Origin: Kluyveromyces lactis
Taxonomy: Eukaryota > Ascomycota > Saccharomycetes > Saccharomycetales > Saccharomycetaceae
Reading direction: 5' to 3'
Length of the DNA stretch: 64,000 nucleotides
Assembly: GCF_000002515.2 (NCBI RefSeq)
Contig: NC_006040.1
Coordinates: 1,638,728 to 1,702,727 of the forward strand
Shown here: piece by piece, positions 33,611 to 44,699 of the stretch
How the letters are laid out: the number at the start of each line of letters is the position of its first letter
Position numbering within the stretch: position 1 is the first letter of the stretch
Program-made: the position numbers and the translations under genes
The notes under the pieces: generated by a model
Told to the model about the DNA's origin: nothing
What the model saw: only the letters and a program-made list of their open reading frames with translations
Databases searched by the model: none

Positions 33611-35881
33611 CTATTTGTTGGGAATCGAGTTTTGCCCTAGTAAATTGCTTGTATGATCAGGAGAATTGTCGAAAGATTCCAGAGATTCATTCCCGAAAGG
33701 ATTATTGCTTGAACTTTCACGGGGTGAGAGCTCTTCTTCATTTATGTCGAAGTTAAAGTCTTCAAGGTTATCATCATTTACTTCACCAGATATAGACTCT
33801 GCAGTTTGATTAATCGAAGAATCGTATTCTGAGTCGGTATCAATGATATCAAATTCATAAGCTTCTGCTCTAGACCTTCTGATTATTCTTCTTGATTTTA
33901 AGAAAAACAAATAGTAAATTATGATGACTATCGCACCAATGACAAAAATTGCCAAGTATAACTGGGCAGCCTGTTCGGGACGAGGCAACTTATTTGCACC
34001 AGATGTTTCTTCTCCAGAAGTCGTCGTGAATGACGAAGTTTGTGCAGTGGGAGTTGTGGTTTTAGATTCGGTACTCTTAACTTCAGCATCCTCTTTGTCA
34101 TTTCCATATGATATCACTTTGGCCTTCTTTGCATCGATAGTTTCTCCAAACATCTTTAATCTCCAAGATTTGAGTGTTACAATTTCATTATCATGCGTAG
34201 ACTTTACTTTTAATTTCCAGCTTCCAACTCCACTAGAGCCCCAGTGCGCGACAGACATGAAAGTCCAATTTTGAAAACCATAGCGGTTTTTATCTAAACG
34301 TCTAGCTGTCGCTAAGGTAGATGTAACTCCATCAGGCGATATTAGATCTACTAAGACATGTCCACGGTAAGGTGCGTCTATATCGACAGTTACAGTGACA
34401 TGTTCCAACCTTTTTAGGTTATTTTGTTTAAACTCTTCAGCAGAAACTGAGACTGTGGATTCTATAACTTCATCTGAATTACTGATAGACTGTTTTTCAA
34501 CGATTGTAGGAAGGTAAAGCCAACCTTGTGGGTTTACATTGATCCAACTTTTTGCCATATGGACAATGTTATATGCATCAAGTTTTCCAAATCCATATGT
34601 GTGAGAATAACGCTTTCCCATAGCTGTATCCTGCCACTTTCCATCGTGCGGATTTATTTCCTCAGAGCTCAATATTGAGAGGTATTGTACATCTCGCCAT
34701 GTTAAGTTCGGGTTAGCTTCCAGCACTAAAGTATATATACCAGCTGCAAGAGGAGCTGCAGCTGAAGTGCCTCCATGCGTATTGGAACATTTTTCGTCTA
34801 AATCTGTTGTTTTTATGTAATTTCCTGATCCCGAAGAATAAGTAACAACCATTACAGCAGAACATGATTCAGAATATGGAGGATGTAGGCCCTTCCAATC
34901 AATGGCACCTACAGTGATAGAAAATATAGAGTTTGTGTAGCCGTCAAAGTTGCAGCTGTCGCCAAACATACCACCATTCCCACTCGCAAATACATATAGT
35001 GCACCTTTTGCATCTCGTCCTTCTGTTACACCTTTTATGATTGCCTTTTTTACTAATGTATCCGGCGCTTGCATAGTTTTACCGTCATCAGATGGACCCC
35101 ACGAGCAAGAGTAAATATCATTAACGTCTAGTCCATAAATTAATGAAGCAGCCTCATCTTCGGCTGTGATCTGGCCTGACAAAATTCTGATACCGGATAC
35201 CTTAGAGTTATAGGCGACACCAACCCCACAAATATCATTACGGAAAGCCGCTATTTCACCTGCGCAGCGGGTACCATGGTAATCATCTTTTAGCCTTGGC
35301 TTCGGCAATGGGTTGTTGTCATTAAAATCCCAAGAACCTTCAACACAGAAATTGTCTTTTAAATCTTCGTTCTCATAATCCAATCCATCATCCACCAATG
35401 CTGCCACTACACCATAGCCAGTGATGTTTTCTTTCCATAAACCAGTTACGTTAACGTCATTTCCAGGGTAGTTTGGATTGATCAAGTGCCACTGCTGATC
35501 AAACAATGGATCAGAAATATTGAAAAGAATTCTAGCGTTCTGGATTTGTTCCATACTAGAATCCCCAATAGGCAATCTTTTGTGTAACTGAACGGGGGGT
35601 AGATCGTGGAAATCAATGATGTTTTCTGAATATCCTGTGTCAATCGCATCTCGTTTACCCAAACTCTGCAACGGTTTCGAGAACACATAGTGATTGGCAA
35701 GGCCTCGAACATCGTGCTCGAAACTCCAGTCACTGTGTTCCGCTAGTAGATTACCTACATCATCATAAGATTCAATTGCAAAATACTGCCTATTTTCGTG
35801 GTCTTTTTTAGGAACTTGCATTGCTTTACCGTATCCTGACACTGCTATTAAAGCTAGCATGAGCTGCGACGATAGGATCAT
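33611..35881 (-). CDS. KEX2: Kexin, Golgi subtilisin-like prohormone protease (K. lactis KEX1)
   Basis: Cleaves after Lys-Arg in secreted precursors such as alpha-factor and killer toxin in the late Golgi. In K. lactis literature the gene is called KEX1. The 756-residue protein has a signal peptide (1-20), a propeptide ending at Lys101-Arg102 in LHKRLPIG, and a subtilisin domain with Asp164 (VDDGLDYEN), His202 (DYHGTRCAGE), oxyanion Asn302 (ASGNGG) and Ser373 (GGTSAAAP). A P domain covers about 445-590, then a Ser/Thr-rich stalk, one membrane span (640-661) and an acidic cytosolic tail. The tail keeps the Golgi-retention motif YEFDII (675-680), as in S. cerevisiae. All catalytic residues are present. 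Confidence 0.97.
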   Translation of the reverse strand: MILSSQLMLALIAVSGYGKAMQVPKKDHENRQYFAIESYDDVGNLLAEHSDWSFEHDVRGLANHYVFSKPLQSLGKRDAIDTGYSENIIDFHDLPPVQLHKRLPIGDSSMEQIQNARILFNISDPLFDQQWHLINPNYPGNDVNVTGLWKENITGYGVVAALVDDGLDYENEDLKDNFCVEGSWDFNDNNPLPKPRLKDDYHGTRCAGEIAAFRNDICGVGVAYNSKVSGIRILSGQITAEDEAASLIYGLDVNDIYSCSWGPSDDGKTMQAPDTLVKKAIIKGVTEGRDAKGALYVFASGNGGMFGDSCNFDGYTNSIFSITVGAIDWKGLHPPYSESCSAVMVVTYSSGSGNYIKTTDLDEKCSNTHGGTSAAAPLAAGIYTLVLEANPNLTWRDVQYLSILSSEEINPHDGKWQDTAMGKRYSHTYGFGKLDAYNIVHMAKSWINVNPQGWLYLPTIVEKQSISNSDEVIESTVSVSAEEFKQNNLKRLEHVTVTVDIDAPYRGHVLVDLISPDGVTSTLATARRLDKNRYGFQNWTFMSVAHWGSSGVGSWKLKVKSTHDNEIVTLKSWRLKMFGETIDAKKAKVISYGNDKEDAEVKSTESKTTTPTAQTSSFTTTSGEETSGANKLPRPEQAAQLYLAIFVIGAIVIIIYYLFFLKSRRIIRRSRAEAYEFDIIDTDSEYDSSINQTAESISGEVNDDNLEDFNFDINEEELSPRESSSNNPFGNESLESFDNSPDHTSNLLGQNSIPNK

Positions 35882-36679
35882 AACTATCGTTCTGAAAATT
35901 AAGGAATATTAAGGGAAAAAGGTAATAAGTAAGTGGAAAATCTTATTCAATGACTTGCCCGGCGTAGAGCTGATATCCTGATTTAGAGATTGCACCTAAT
36001 TTGTCTAGCTGTACTAGACCCTTAGTATTGTACAACTTTTTGGAATGGCCTTTATTTTTATGCTGTATAAAAGACGTGTAACACATGAAAGAGCAACCCG
36101 ATTCGATAAGAAAGTCTTCTAAACGTACCTAATCGTTAACAGGTCTTCTATGTTTAACCTCTAGCAAAGCCAAGTGCAGGGTTTATTTGTATTTCTTTCA
36201 CTATATCTCTTTCTTATGTCCACTTTTTCGACTGATGTCTCAGTTCATAATAAAACATCACAGTTTTGGCACTGATCTAATAATATAATTTTCAACCTCA
36301 ATGCTAAAGCAGAAATCCAAACCGAAAGCATGTCGGCGGTGAGAATAATTGTTCTCAGTTTCTGCCGTAAACAAAATCAAAGGCGGGTATCTTTATCAAG
36401 TTTTAGTCACGTGAATGAGAATATGTTATTCATGACACTTGCGATGTTGACATATTGATTAGTCAATTCAAAAGAAATTATAAGAGAAACTGAGACAGAG
36501 GATTTATTAGTAAGTGATTTCATTGTGATGGACTCAGAGTAGCATAAGAGAAGCCCATATAAGAACGTTCAGAATACAAAGCCAAAAACGATTCAAGTTG
36601 CATACTAAGGACTATTTTATTTGAAAACACTACTACTGCTTAGCTTCTTTTTCGAGGATCTTTAAGATAGAAAGAAACA
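35882..36679. promoter_or_regulatory. Divergent KEX2-NAR1 promoter region
   Basis: About 800 bp serving two divergent genes. In S. cerevisiae LAP3 lies between KEX2 and NAR1; no aminopeptidase sequence is seen here. TCACGTGA lies at about 36408-36415, a Cbf1-type site 265 bp upstream of NAR1. Confidence 0.45.
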
Positions 36680-38089
36680 ATGAGTGCGTTACTTAGGGAT
36701 GCCGATTTGAACGATTTTATAAGCCCAGGTTTGGCGTGTGTGAAACCAGCTCAACCTCAAAAGGTTGAGAAGAAACCATCATTTGAAGTTGAAGTTGGCA
36801 TTGAATCTAGTGAGCCTGAGAAGGTATCGATCAGTTTGCAAGACTGTTTAGCCTGTGCTGGTTGCATTACTTCATCAGAAGAGATTTTATTATCGAAGCA
36901 AAGCCATAAGGTGTTCTTAGAAAAATGGAGCGAATTGGAAGAACTAGATGAACGATCTCTAGCTGTCAGCATATCTCCTCAATGTAGACTTTCGTTGGCT
37001 GACTATTACTCTATGTGCCTTGCAGACCTCGATCGATGTTTCCAAAATTTCATGAAAACCAAGTTCAATGCGAAATATGTTGTTGGTACCCAGTTTGGAA
37101 GGTCTATTTCAATATCCCGGATAAACGCAACCTTAAAAGACAGGGTTCCGGAAAATGAAGGCCCTCTTTTGTGTAGTGTTTGTCCCGGTTTTGTGTTGTA
37201 TGCAGAGAAAACGAAACCAGAATTAATACCTCATATGTTAGATGTGAAATCACCTCAGCAAATAACAGGCAATCTATTGAAACAAGCAGATCCAACATGC
37301 TACCACTTGAGCATAATGCCATGTTTTGATAAAAAACTAGAGGCATCTAGAGAAGAATGTGAAAAAGAAGTAGATTGTGTGATAACACCAAAGGAATTTG
37401 TAGCAATGCTCGGAGATCTTTCGATAGATTTCAAGAGTTACATGACGGAATATGATTCATCAAAAGAGTTATGTCCCAGCGGATGGGATTATAAACTTCA
37501 CTGGTTAAGTAACGAAGGCAGTAGCAGTGGCGGATATGCGTACCAATACCTTCTTTCCTTACAGTCCTCGAATCCTGAGTCAGATATTATCACTATTGAA
37601 GGTAAGAACAGCGATGTGACCGAGTACAGATTAGTTTCTAAGAGTAAAGGTGTAATAGCCTCGTCAAGTGAGGTATATGGGTTTAGAAATATACAAAATT
37701 TGGTTCGAAAGCTTTCACAATCAGCGTCTGTAAAAAAAAGGGGAATTAAAGTGAAAAGGCGGGGACAATCAGTGTTAAAATCAGGAGAAACATCAGAAAA
37801 GACTACAAAGGTTTTGACAGCAGATCCAGCTAAAACTGACTTCGTCGAGGTTATGGCTTGTCCAAGCGGCTGTATCAACGGCGGTGGTTTACTTAACGAA
37901 GAAAAAAATGCTAACCGCCGTAAACAACTTGCCCAAGACCTATCGCTTGCATACACGAAGGTTCATTCGGTTAACATCCCTGACATAGTCCATGCATACG
38001 ATGACAAGTCCAATGATTTCAAATACAACCTCCGCGTTATCGAACCGTCTACTTCTTCAGACGTGGTCGCGGTAGGTAATACATGGTAG
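36680..38089 (+). CDS. NAR1: Nar1, cytosolic iron-sulfur assembly factor
   Basis: Nar1 is a hydrogenase-like protein that links early and late steps of cytosolic and nuclear Fe-S protein assembly. The 469-residue protein (491 in S. cerevisiae) carries both cluster sites: N-terminal Cys20 plus CLACAGC (Cys56, 59, 62), and the H-cluster-like ligands Cys168 (CSVCPGF), Cys215 (IMPCFDKK), Cys394 and Cys398 (MACPSGCINGGG). It ends in Trp (VGNTW), the C-terminal tryptophan used as a targeting signal by the late CIA complex. All eight expected cysteines are present. Confidence 0.96.
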   Translation: MSALLRDADLNDFISPGLACVKPAQPQKVEKKPSFEVEVGIESSEPEKVSISLQDCLACAGCITSSEEILLSKQSHKVFLEKWSELEELDERSLAVSISPQCRLSLADYYSMCLADLDRCFQNFMKTKFNAKYVVGTQFGRSISISRINATLKDRVPENEGPLLCSVCPGFVLYAEKTKPELIPHMLDVKSPQQITGNLLKQADPTCYHLSIMPCFDKKLEASREECEKEVDCVITPKEFVAMLGDLSIDFKSYMTEYDSSKELCPSGWDYKLHWLSNEGSSSGGYAYQYLLSLQSSNPESDIITIEGKNSDVTEYRLVSKSKGVIASSSEVYGFRNIQNLVRKLSQSASVKKRGIKVKRRGQSVLKSGETSEKTTKVLTADPAKTDFVEVMACPSGCINGGGLLNEEKNANRRKQLAQDLSLAYTKVHSVNIPDIVHAYDDKSNDFKYNLRVIEPSTSSDVVAVGNTW

Positions 38090-39614
38090 GGTAAACATAG
38101 TCCTTTGCATAATCTTTATCCAATTACCTAGTATGCGCGCATAGTCATTCGTATATACGCTCTCATTCATATTTATTTATCTATTGATAATTACTAAGGT
38201 TGCCACATCTGTGGCATGCAGCACTAAACGACAATGATCAACGATATTGGAAATCTTGTACTGCCAAAAAAAATGATATCATAGGTTGCTGAAACCCTTG
38301 CACCTTTTAAGCTGTGTTTCGGATAATCTAATTGGCTTTCTGTTACTCAAGTAAGTATATCCGTTGAATCACCCGCACAGAAACCCCGGTGGACATATCC
38401 CATCCAACCCTCTTATGGTATGTGTAAATAAGCTTTCTCAGTGTCAATTGCACGAGATTTTTCCGGCCTTAGCAGCCACTGTGGGGACTCGGTATAACTA
38501 TCCACTCAGATGCTAACGCATTTTTCTACTTTCAGGTGAAAGCTGACAATCACATCGGCGACAAAGGAAAATTATCATAGAATTGAAAAGAAAAAAAAAA
38601 GGGTGGCCAGGGCAAGGATGCAGAAAGGAAGAAAGACACTGTATTCCTCTCGTTACCTACGATGATGTTAACTATCTTCGAGTCCCTAAACATGAGCCAG
38701 GTGCCAATGAGACATACCTGTCCTCAATTGGATGGTTGACAATACCCACGCGGTAAGATTAAAAAGTCAAACGCGATGAAAGCCAACAGTGGTTAGTACC
38801 CGGTTTTTTCACATCGTTCTTCATTCTCTCTTCCTCCACTTCAACTAACCACTTCGTTTTTCTGGGCATCGACATCCGATAATTTTATCAGAAGCAACAA
38901 AAAATGGGATTCCAGTTTAAGCCGAAATTGTGGGAATTTTCTTGAATGCATATTTGGCTAATAACGGATGGCGATTAGCATTTCATCGTTGATACAACCA
39001 AGAAATTTAGTAGCCTATTATTACTTCGGCACACGGTAGAAATTATACAAATCCAAAACTAAGCTGGGCGTTTTCTTCTATTTTGAGCTCTTTCTTTGTC
39101 ATTGTTTCACCCATGCAGCTTGAACATAGTCAGTTCTTTTTTTTTTGTTTTTAAGGGTATATAAGTTTGTGATCACTTCGAGAAGTATATGCATTACAAA
39201 TCCAAATTGAATATCATTTGCTGACTGCTTTGTGAGTGTGTTACTGTTTTTTTTTTTGTTTTTTTTTTTTTCTTGCTAGTATTCCGGAGAGGCAAAGGAA
39301 AAATTAGAAAAAAAGTTAGAGTATAGGTTAAATTCAAGATAAAATTAATACCTATATAAAACGGAAGATTGATCGTGCTCTTATTTTCCATTCCGAAAGA
39401 GGGGCGTATATATTATAATTTGAAGAGGAATTGATTCCTGCCTTTACAAAGTCTCTAGTTGACCATTGAATTACTAAAAAAACTAGGGATCAAGAACCAG
39501 CTGAATAACATTCTCAAAGTGTTTTTCGCCGGATTGTGAAGAGTATCAGTATAAAATCAAAGGCAATAATAAATATACAATAAATTACAGTAAGGAAAAC
39601 AAAACGATAAGAAA
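38090..39614. promoter_or_regulatory. Long upstream region of ZWF1
   Basis: 1.5 kb between the NAR1 stop and ZWF1. It has T-rich tracts (39138-39148 and 39247-39271) and a TATA-like TATATAAG-class element near 39159 (GGGTATATAAGTTTG). No coding frame or known RNA was recognised. The length suggests complex regulation or an unrecognised transcript. Confidence 0.4.
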
Positions 39615-41108
39615 ATGGCTACTCAGTTTGACGAGAACACTGTGATCACTATTTTTGGTGCTTCAGGTGATTTATCAAAGAAGAAAACGTTTCCTGCATT
39701 ATTCGGGTTATATCGTGAAGGATATTTGAATCCAACTACAAAAATTATTGGGTATGCGCGTTCCAAGTTGAGCAACGAGGATTTAAGAGAAAAGGTAAAG
39801 CCATTTTTAAAGAAACCTAACGGAGCTAAGGATGATGCTAAAGTCAATGAATTTTTATCGATGGTTTCTTACCATGCTGGTCCGTATGATTCTGATGAAG
39901 GTTACTTGGAGTTGAAAAAGATTATCGAAGAGTTTGAGGCTGAAAAAAAGGTCGATGAACCTCATAGACTCTTTTACTTAGCCTTGCCTCCTAGTATTTT
40001 CATTGACGTGTGTTCGAAACTAAAGGAAAACCTATACACAGAATCTGGAATTCAAAGGGTTATTGTGGAAAAGCCTTTTGGTCACGATCTACAGTCTGCT
40101 ACTGAATTACAGGAGAAGTTGGCGCCATTGTTTTCCGAGGACGAATTGTTCAGAATTGATCATTATTTGGGTAAAGAGATGGTAAAAAATCTATTGTTGA
40201 TGAGATTCGGTAACACTTTCTTGAACGCCGCTTGGAACAAAGAAAATATACAATCTGTTCAGGTGGTTTTCAAGGAACCATTTGGAACTGAAGGTCGTGG
40301 TGGTTACTTCGATTCAATTGGTATTATAAGAGATGTGATGCAGAATCATTTGCTACAAGTGTTAACTCTATTGACGATGGAAAGACCAGTATCTTTCGAC
40401 CCAGAATCTGTACGTGACGAAAAGGTCAAGGTTTTGAAAGCATTCTCTCCAATTGATCATGACGATATATTGATAGGCCAATACGGAAGATCTGTGGATG
40501 GTAGCAAGCCTAGCTACCTAGATGATGAAACTGTCAAAGAGGACTCCAAGTGTGTCACCTTTGCAGCAATCGGATTCAAAATTGCAAATGAACGTTGGGA
40601 TGGAGTTCCCATCGTTATGAGAGCAGGAAAAGCGTTGAACGAAGGTAAAGTAGAAATCAGAATCCAGTTCAGAAGAGTTGCATCTGGCATGTTCACTGAT
40701 ATTCCTAATAATGAATTGGTTATTAGAATTCAACCAAATGAAGCCATCTACTTGAAGTGTAATGCCAAAACACCTGGTCTTGCGAATGAAAACCAAACCA
40801 CAGAACTAGACTTGACTTACTCAGAGAGATACAAAAACTATTGGATTCCTGAAGCATATGAATCTTTGATAAGAGATGCCCTTTTAGGAGATCATTCAAA
40901 TTTCGTCAGAGACGATGAATTAGACGTAAGCTGGAAGCTATTTACTCCATTGCTTAATTACTTGGAAGGACCAGATGGACCTCAACCAAAGATCTATCCA
41001 TATGGCTGTAGAAGCCCTGACGGACTCGTTGAGTTTTTAGCAGACCATGGTTACACCTTTTCCAAACCAGGATCCTACCAATGGCCTGTCACCACTCCTA
41101 AAATGTAA
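39615..41108 (+). CDS. ZWF1: Glucose-6-phosphate 1-dehydrogenase
   Basis: Catalyses the first, NADPH-forming step of the oxidative pentose phosphate pathway in the cytosol. The 497-residue protein has the NADP-binding FGASGDLSKKK (14-24) and the active-site RIDHYLGKE (180-188), with the catalytic His in that motif. The EKPFG and GGYFDSIGIIRDVMQNHL family blocks and the conserved C-terminal YPYGCRSPDG follow. In my memory it agrees closely with the K. lactis enzyme, also 497 residues. Kluyveromyces directs much glucose through this pathway, which fits the elaborate upstream region. Confidence 0.98.
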   Translation: MATQFDENTVITIFGASGDLSKKKTFPALFGLYREGYLNPTTKIIGYARSKLSNEDLREKVKPFLKKPNGAKDDAKVNEFLSMVSYHAGPYDSDEGYLELKKIIEEFEAEKKVDEPHRLFYLALPPSIFIDVCSKLKENLYTESGIQRVIVEKPFGHDLQSATELQEKLAPLFSEDELFRIDHYLGKEMVKNLLLMRFGNTFLNAAWNKENIQSVQVVFKEPFGTEGRGGYFDSIGIIRDVMQNHLLQVLTLLTMERPVSFDPESVRDEKVKVLKAFSPIDHDDILIGQYGRSVDGSKPSYLDDETVKEDSKCVTFAAIGFKIANERWDGVPIVMRAGKALNEGKVEIRIQFRRVASGMFTDIPNNELVIRIQPNEAIYLKCNAKTPGLANENQTTELDLTYSERYKNYWIPEAYESLIRDALLGDHSNFVRDDELDVSWKLFTPLLNYLEGPDGPQPKIYPYGCRSPDGLVEFLADHGYTFSKPGSYQWPVTTPKM

Positions 41109-41315
41109 GGTTATATTATGAATCACTGAAAGCTCTATCGTGTTTATGACATTTTATTTCCAGAACAATATATATCATAATATATATGTATATATTAATT
41201 CTATGGTAATGATAATATAGAAAACTGGATTTCTAACCTTTTTGTTCGCGGAAATGAGTTTAAAAATACAGGAGATGACCTCCTTAAACTTGAAAGTTCG
41301 GGAAGTAATCATAGT

Positions 41316-44288
41316 TCAATTGGTTCTGTTTCTATTTTTGATAAAATTTCTAATGTCTTCCAAGGAGTTTATCTGCTGTTGTTCGGCTTGATCCAGTAGA
41401 TCTGATAAATATTTTGGCACCATTGAGAGTTTTTCATTATTAGTTATGAGGTAACCTATTGCCTCAATCGCAATGAAGTATTCTTCAGCTTCATTGTTGG
41501 CAAACGCATCCACATAGGTTTCAGCTTGGGTCGTCGTTTGGAAGTTAGAAACATTGTCTGCTTCTCGATATAAGACGTTTGGAGCGATAACTGTTGATAG
41601 ATTATGAATATCCATTTTGGATCCGCTATGACCGTCGACATGAGAAAACGAGGACGCCCAGTAAAGGAAAGAAAAGATAACCTCAGCAACATTTCGGTAG
41701 TATCTTGGAAGCATGGTATATAATAATTCCAAGGCTCTTTCTTTCCTTTTCTGATCAGATAATTTTGTCGCATTGATCCAATGATTGTAAAGACTGAAAG
41801 TAAGAAGAGGATTCGGTAGCTCTCTCAAAAACTTTTTTAGTAAGTCAGACAGTTGGATTACATTTTCTTTAGATAGATCCGGACAATGTTGTGGTTGATT
41901 GTCTATTTCCTCCACCAGAAGTTTCAAGCGTCTTATATTCCCATTTTTACGGAAAACTCCTTCAACAGACATATCCAATTGACGTAAACTTGATATTAGC
42001 TCGTCTACAAGGATTGGAATTTTGAGTTTTGAGGGCCCCACACCCAAGTCTGACTCTACTCCACAATGTGATGTGAGGTACTCCAAAGGTGTTCCAAATA
42101 CTTTCTTGTATGAGGATTTTTTTGATTCTTTTCCGCCCATAATCGTTTTGAACTTTGTCCATAGACCGTTATTATTCGACATCTTGTGAGGAAAATCTGG
42201 CGGTTTTATCTGTTGCATATCAAATCCTTCGCTATTAAGTAACGAAAAGGCAATAATTTGTAAAATATAATATTGCTCTGAAGTCAGTTCTGAATAATAG
42301 ATATTACTATTCGTAGCTTTTTTGGTTGGCACGTTATCACCTGAAGCTGTAAAATCTTTGTTGGTGCCCGGAATCAATTCCCTTGATTTTTCAGTAGCTA
42401 CTATTCGAGAAATATCATCTAAAGTCAGGGATTTAGTTCCTTCGAAAATTGTACTTTGTTTTTTAATATTACGTTGGTCGGTTTGTATAACCAGATCTTT
42501 CTCGCCAGCGATATCTTGATCAACCCTACGTTCTTCTGTTTCAATTACACGAGATTGCCTCACCTCTTCCTTGTTGCATGAAACCTTCATGCTTGTTCTT
42601 CTATATTTCAACCTTTTAACGTCGTTCAGTGTCCGAATATATGTTTGTTGCATAGACTTGTTTCTGATGGCGTTTTTAGAAGTATTAGCGTAATCTGAGT
42701 TATATTTCATAACAGTTTTTGATCTGACTAAGGCAATTTGGAGCAGAAATATTAGCTGTTCCAAACAACTGACAGACTTAAACCCTACTTTGGAATTAGG
42801 ATCATCCACAGAACATCTGCCACAATGTACCTCAGAAGTTTTGTCGTTGTAAGCTGCTTCTGATAGCTCATGGTTATCAATGAATTTATTACAAACTGAG
42901 CAACGAAGGCATTCTTTGTGCCAGCGCCGTATTCCATGTTTGATACATGCATCTTTAATATATTTCCCACAGTAAGTGCATGAGTCCGTCGCGTTTATAG
43001 TAATGTTTATGTATTCAAAAGGCTGCTCTTGATAATCTTCATTTTTTTCTATCTCCCTCAGATATTTGAGTAGTGCACTGGAAGATTTGGTCATTTTACA
43101 GTATTCTAGCGCATTAGTTAGGCTATCTCGTATCAGAAGCTTCAAAAACTGAGCAATGCCTGTAATGACGCTTATGAATGAGTTTACATCAACATCATTT
43201 TCTGAATTGCTGCTACTAGTGATCTTCCTGAGTAGTTGCAGATAAATCATTATTTTAGTAGAAAGCTTGTTTGGTATTTTGGTTTGCATTTTGATAAAAG
43301 TCTTAAGCTTTTGGTCTGACCTCAATCCTGGATGGTCATTCGCTGAGAAAGATAATTTGGTTTGATAGATTCTTAGGGTATCGAGGGAATCTATGGCTTT
43401 CAAAAGACAACTGACCTTCAAAACCAGCAAAGCCGAAGCGTCTAATCCATTGTTTTGGTCTAAGCCCGTAAGGTACTGAAACATATCAGAAACACAGTTT
43501 GCAGTTTCCTCCTCGAAACGATATAAAACAGTCCAAATTTTTGATAGCGTTTTATTGAAAGTCAGAATATTACAATCCATTTCTTTTAAGTCTGGGTGAT
43601 TGTCATTCTCTGCATTGTATTCTTCAATGCGATACACCTTCAAATTCGGTAGCCCAAAATCTTCAGGGGAAATAGTAACATGCCAATATTTGTGAATACC
43701 GTAACATTCTGTATGCCAACATTCCATTTTATCACCTTTTTGGAATTCAATATACTGGTCTGATATCGGATAGCCACATCCTTCACATCGCCTCGAGAGG
43801 TACTTTAGGAAATGATACTTGCAGTAAAGGTTGTCGTAATGATGAAAACACTCGTCTACTTTGCATTTTTCACCACAAAGGGAACAGCAAAAATGCTGCT
43901 CATCGTAGAGTTTTCCAAAGGTATTGAAATAAATGCCACTTAATGGTTCCTTGCAAACGGAGCATAATAGGTTATTTCGTGTGAAATAATGCTTTTGACA
44001 TAACAGAACGGTTTCTTTCGAATCGGGCAGGTCATAAGGAAAGTATTTTGGTTTGCAGATAGCCCCGCAATCATAACACACAAGGCAGTTTTCGTGGTAG
44101 TGTGACCCAAGAGCTTTCAATGCATTTGAATGAATGGGCTTTTTACAATCTGCGCATTGTCTTGTTGGCCTGGGTGAAGATTTAGATTTCACCGCCATAT
44201 AACTTTCTGTACGATTCGGCAGTACCTCTTCAGTATTAGGCAGCTGACCATTGTATAGATGTGGTCTTGCTATTGTTGGACGGCTCAT
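41316..44288 (-). CDS. LRG1: LIM-domain Rho GTPase-activating protein Lrg1
   Basis: Lrg1 is the GAP for Rho1 in control of 1,3-beta-glucan synthase and mating cell fusion. The 990-residue protein (1017 in S. cerevisiae) has LIM1 at about 45-101 (CADCKKPI...CYDCGAIC), LIM2 at 109-160, a further Cys cluster from 168 (CEGCGYPI), and a third LIM domain at 437-492 (CTYCGKYI...CSVCNKFI). A RhoGAP domain follows from 731, with the arginine finger Arg780 in VEGVFRKNG and LSTVIAPNVLY near its end. This three-LIM plus RhoGAP order separates Lrg1 from Rga1/Rga2. Orthologue of YDL240W, here beside ZWF1 (YNL241C) as in unduplicated genomes. Convergent with ZWF1. Confidence 0.96.
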   Translation of the reverse strand: MSRPTIARPHLYNGQLPNTEEVLPNRTESYMAVKSKSSPRPTRQCADCKKPIHSNALKALGSHYHENCLVCYDCGAICKPKYFPYDLPDSKETVLLCQKHYFTRNNLLCSVCKEPLSGIYFNTFGKLYDEQHFCCSLCGEKCKVDECFHHYDNLYCKYHFLKYLSRRCEGCGYPISDQYIEFQKGDKMECWHTECYGIHKYWHVTISPEDFGLPNLKVYRIEEYNAENDNHPDLKEMDCNILTFNKTLSKIWTVLYRFEEETANCVSDMFQYLTGLDQNNGLDASALLVLKVSCLLKAIDSLDTLRIYQTKLSFSANDHPGLRSDQKLKTFIKMQTKIPNKLSTKIMIYLQLLRKITSSSNSENDVDVNSFISVITGIAQFLKLLIRDSLTNALEYCKMTKSSSALLKYLREIEKNEDYQEQPFEYINITINATDSCTYCGKYIKDACIKHGIRRWHKECLRCSVCNKFIDNHELSEAAYNDKTSEVHCGRCSVDDPNSKVGFKSVSCLEQLIFLLQIALVRSKTVMKYNSDYANTSKNAIRNKSMQQTYIRTLNDVKRLKYRRTSMKVSCNKEEVRQSRVIETEERRVDQDIAGEKDLVIQTDQRNIKKQSTIFEGTKSLTLDDISRIVATEKSRELIPGTNKDFTASGDNVPTKKATNSNIYYSELTSEQYYILQIIAFSLLNSEGFDMQQIKPPDFPHKMSNNNGLWTKFKTIMGGKESKKSSYKKVFGTPLEYLTSHCGVESDLGVGPSKLKIPILVDELISSLRQLDMSVEGVFRKNGNIRRLKLLVEEIDNQPQHCPDLSKENVIQLSDLLKKFLRELPNPLLTFSLYNHWINATKLSDQKRKERALELLYTMLPRYYRNVAEVIFSFLYWASSFSHVDGHSGSKMDIHNLSTVIAPNVLYREADNVSNFQTTTQAETYVDAFANNEAEEYFIAIEAIGYLITNNEKLSMVPKYLSDLLDQAEQQQINSLEDIRNFIKNRNRTN

Positions 44289-44699
44289 CCTTGGCTGCTA
44301 AGCTGGGGTTTACGTGCATGCCCACTATTGTGTGTAACGTTCTATTACTGAACTGTTTCAGGTCTAATTTGTTTATTTTCAGACTAAATCTTGATAGTTG
44401 AAATCTTCGTGTTTTGGCAAAAAAGAGATTTTCTGTCGATGCATAAATTTCCCCACGTCATGGTTTGTAAACATCAATTGATAATGCAAATGCAACATTT
44501 AAAAGTCAGGTTCGGGGAAACCGCACTAACGGTTTGAATCTCTTCCGAGAAAGAAAATCAACCATACAACGTCATCTCAGACGTAAATTACGAAATCGTT
44601 ATCGTATCAATGCAATGTAAGCTAAACTATACAACTGTTAAATATACAATGAAGGAAAAATTAACTAATGCTAGGGGTTTATTCATGAAGAAAATGCAT
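44289..44699. other. LRG1 promoter and ATG2 3' region
   Basis: Ordinary spacer; nothing beyond promoter and terminator sequence was recognised. Confidence 0.35.
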
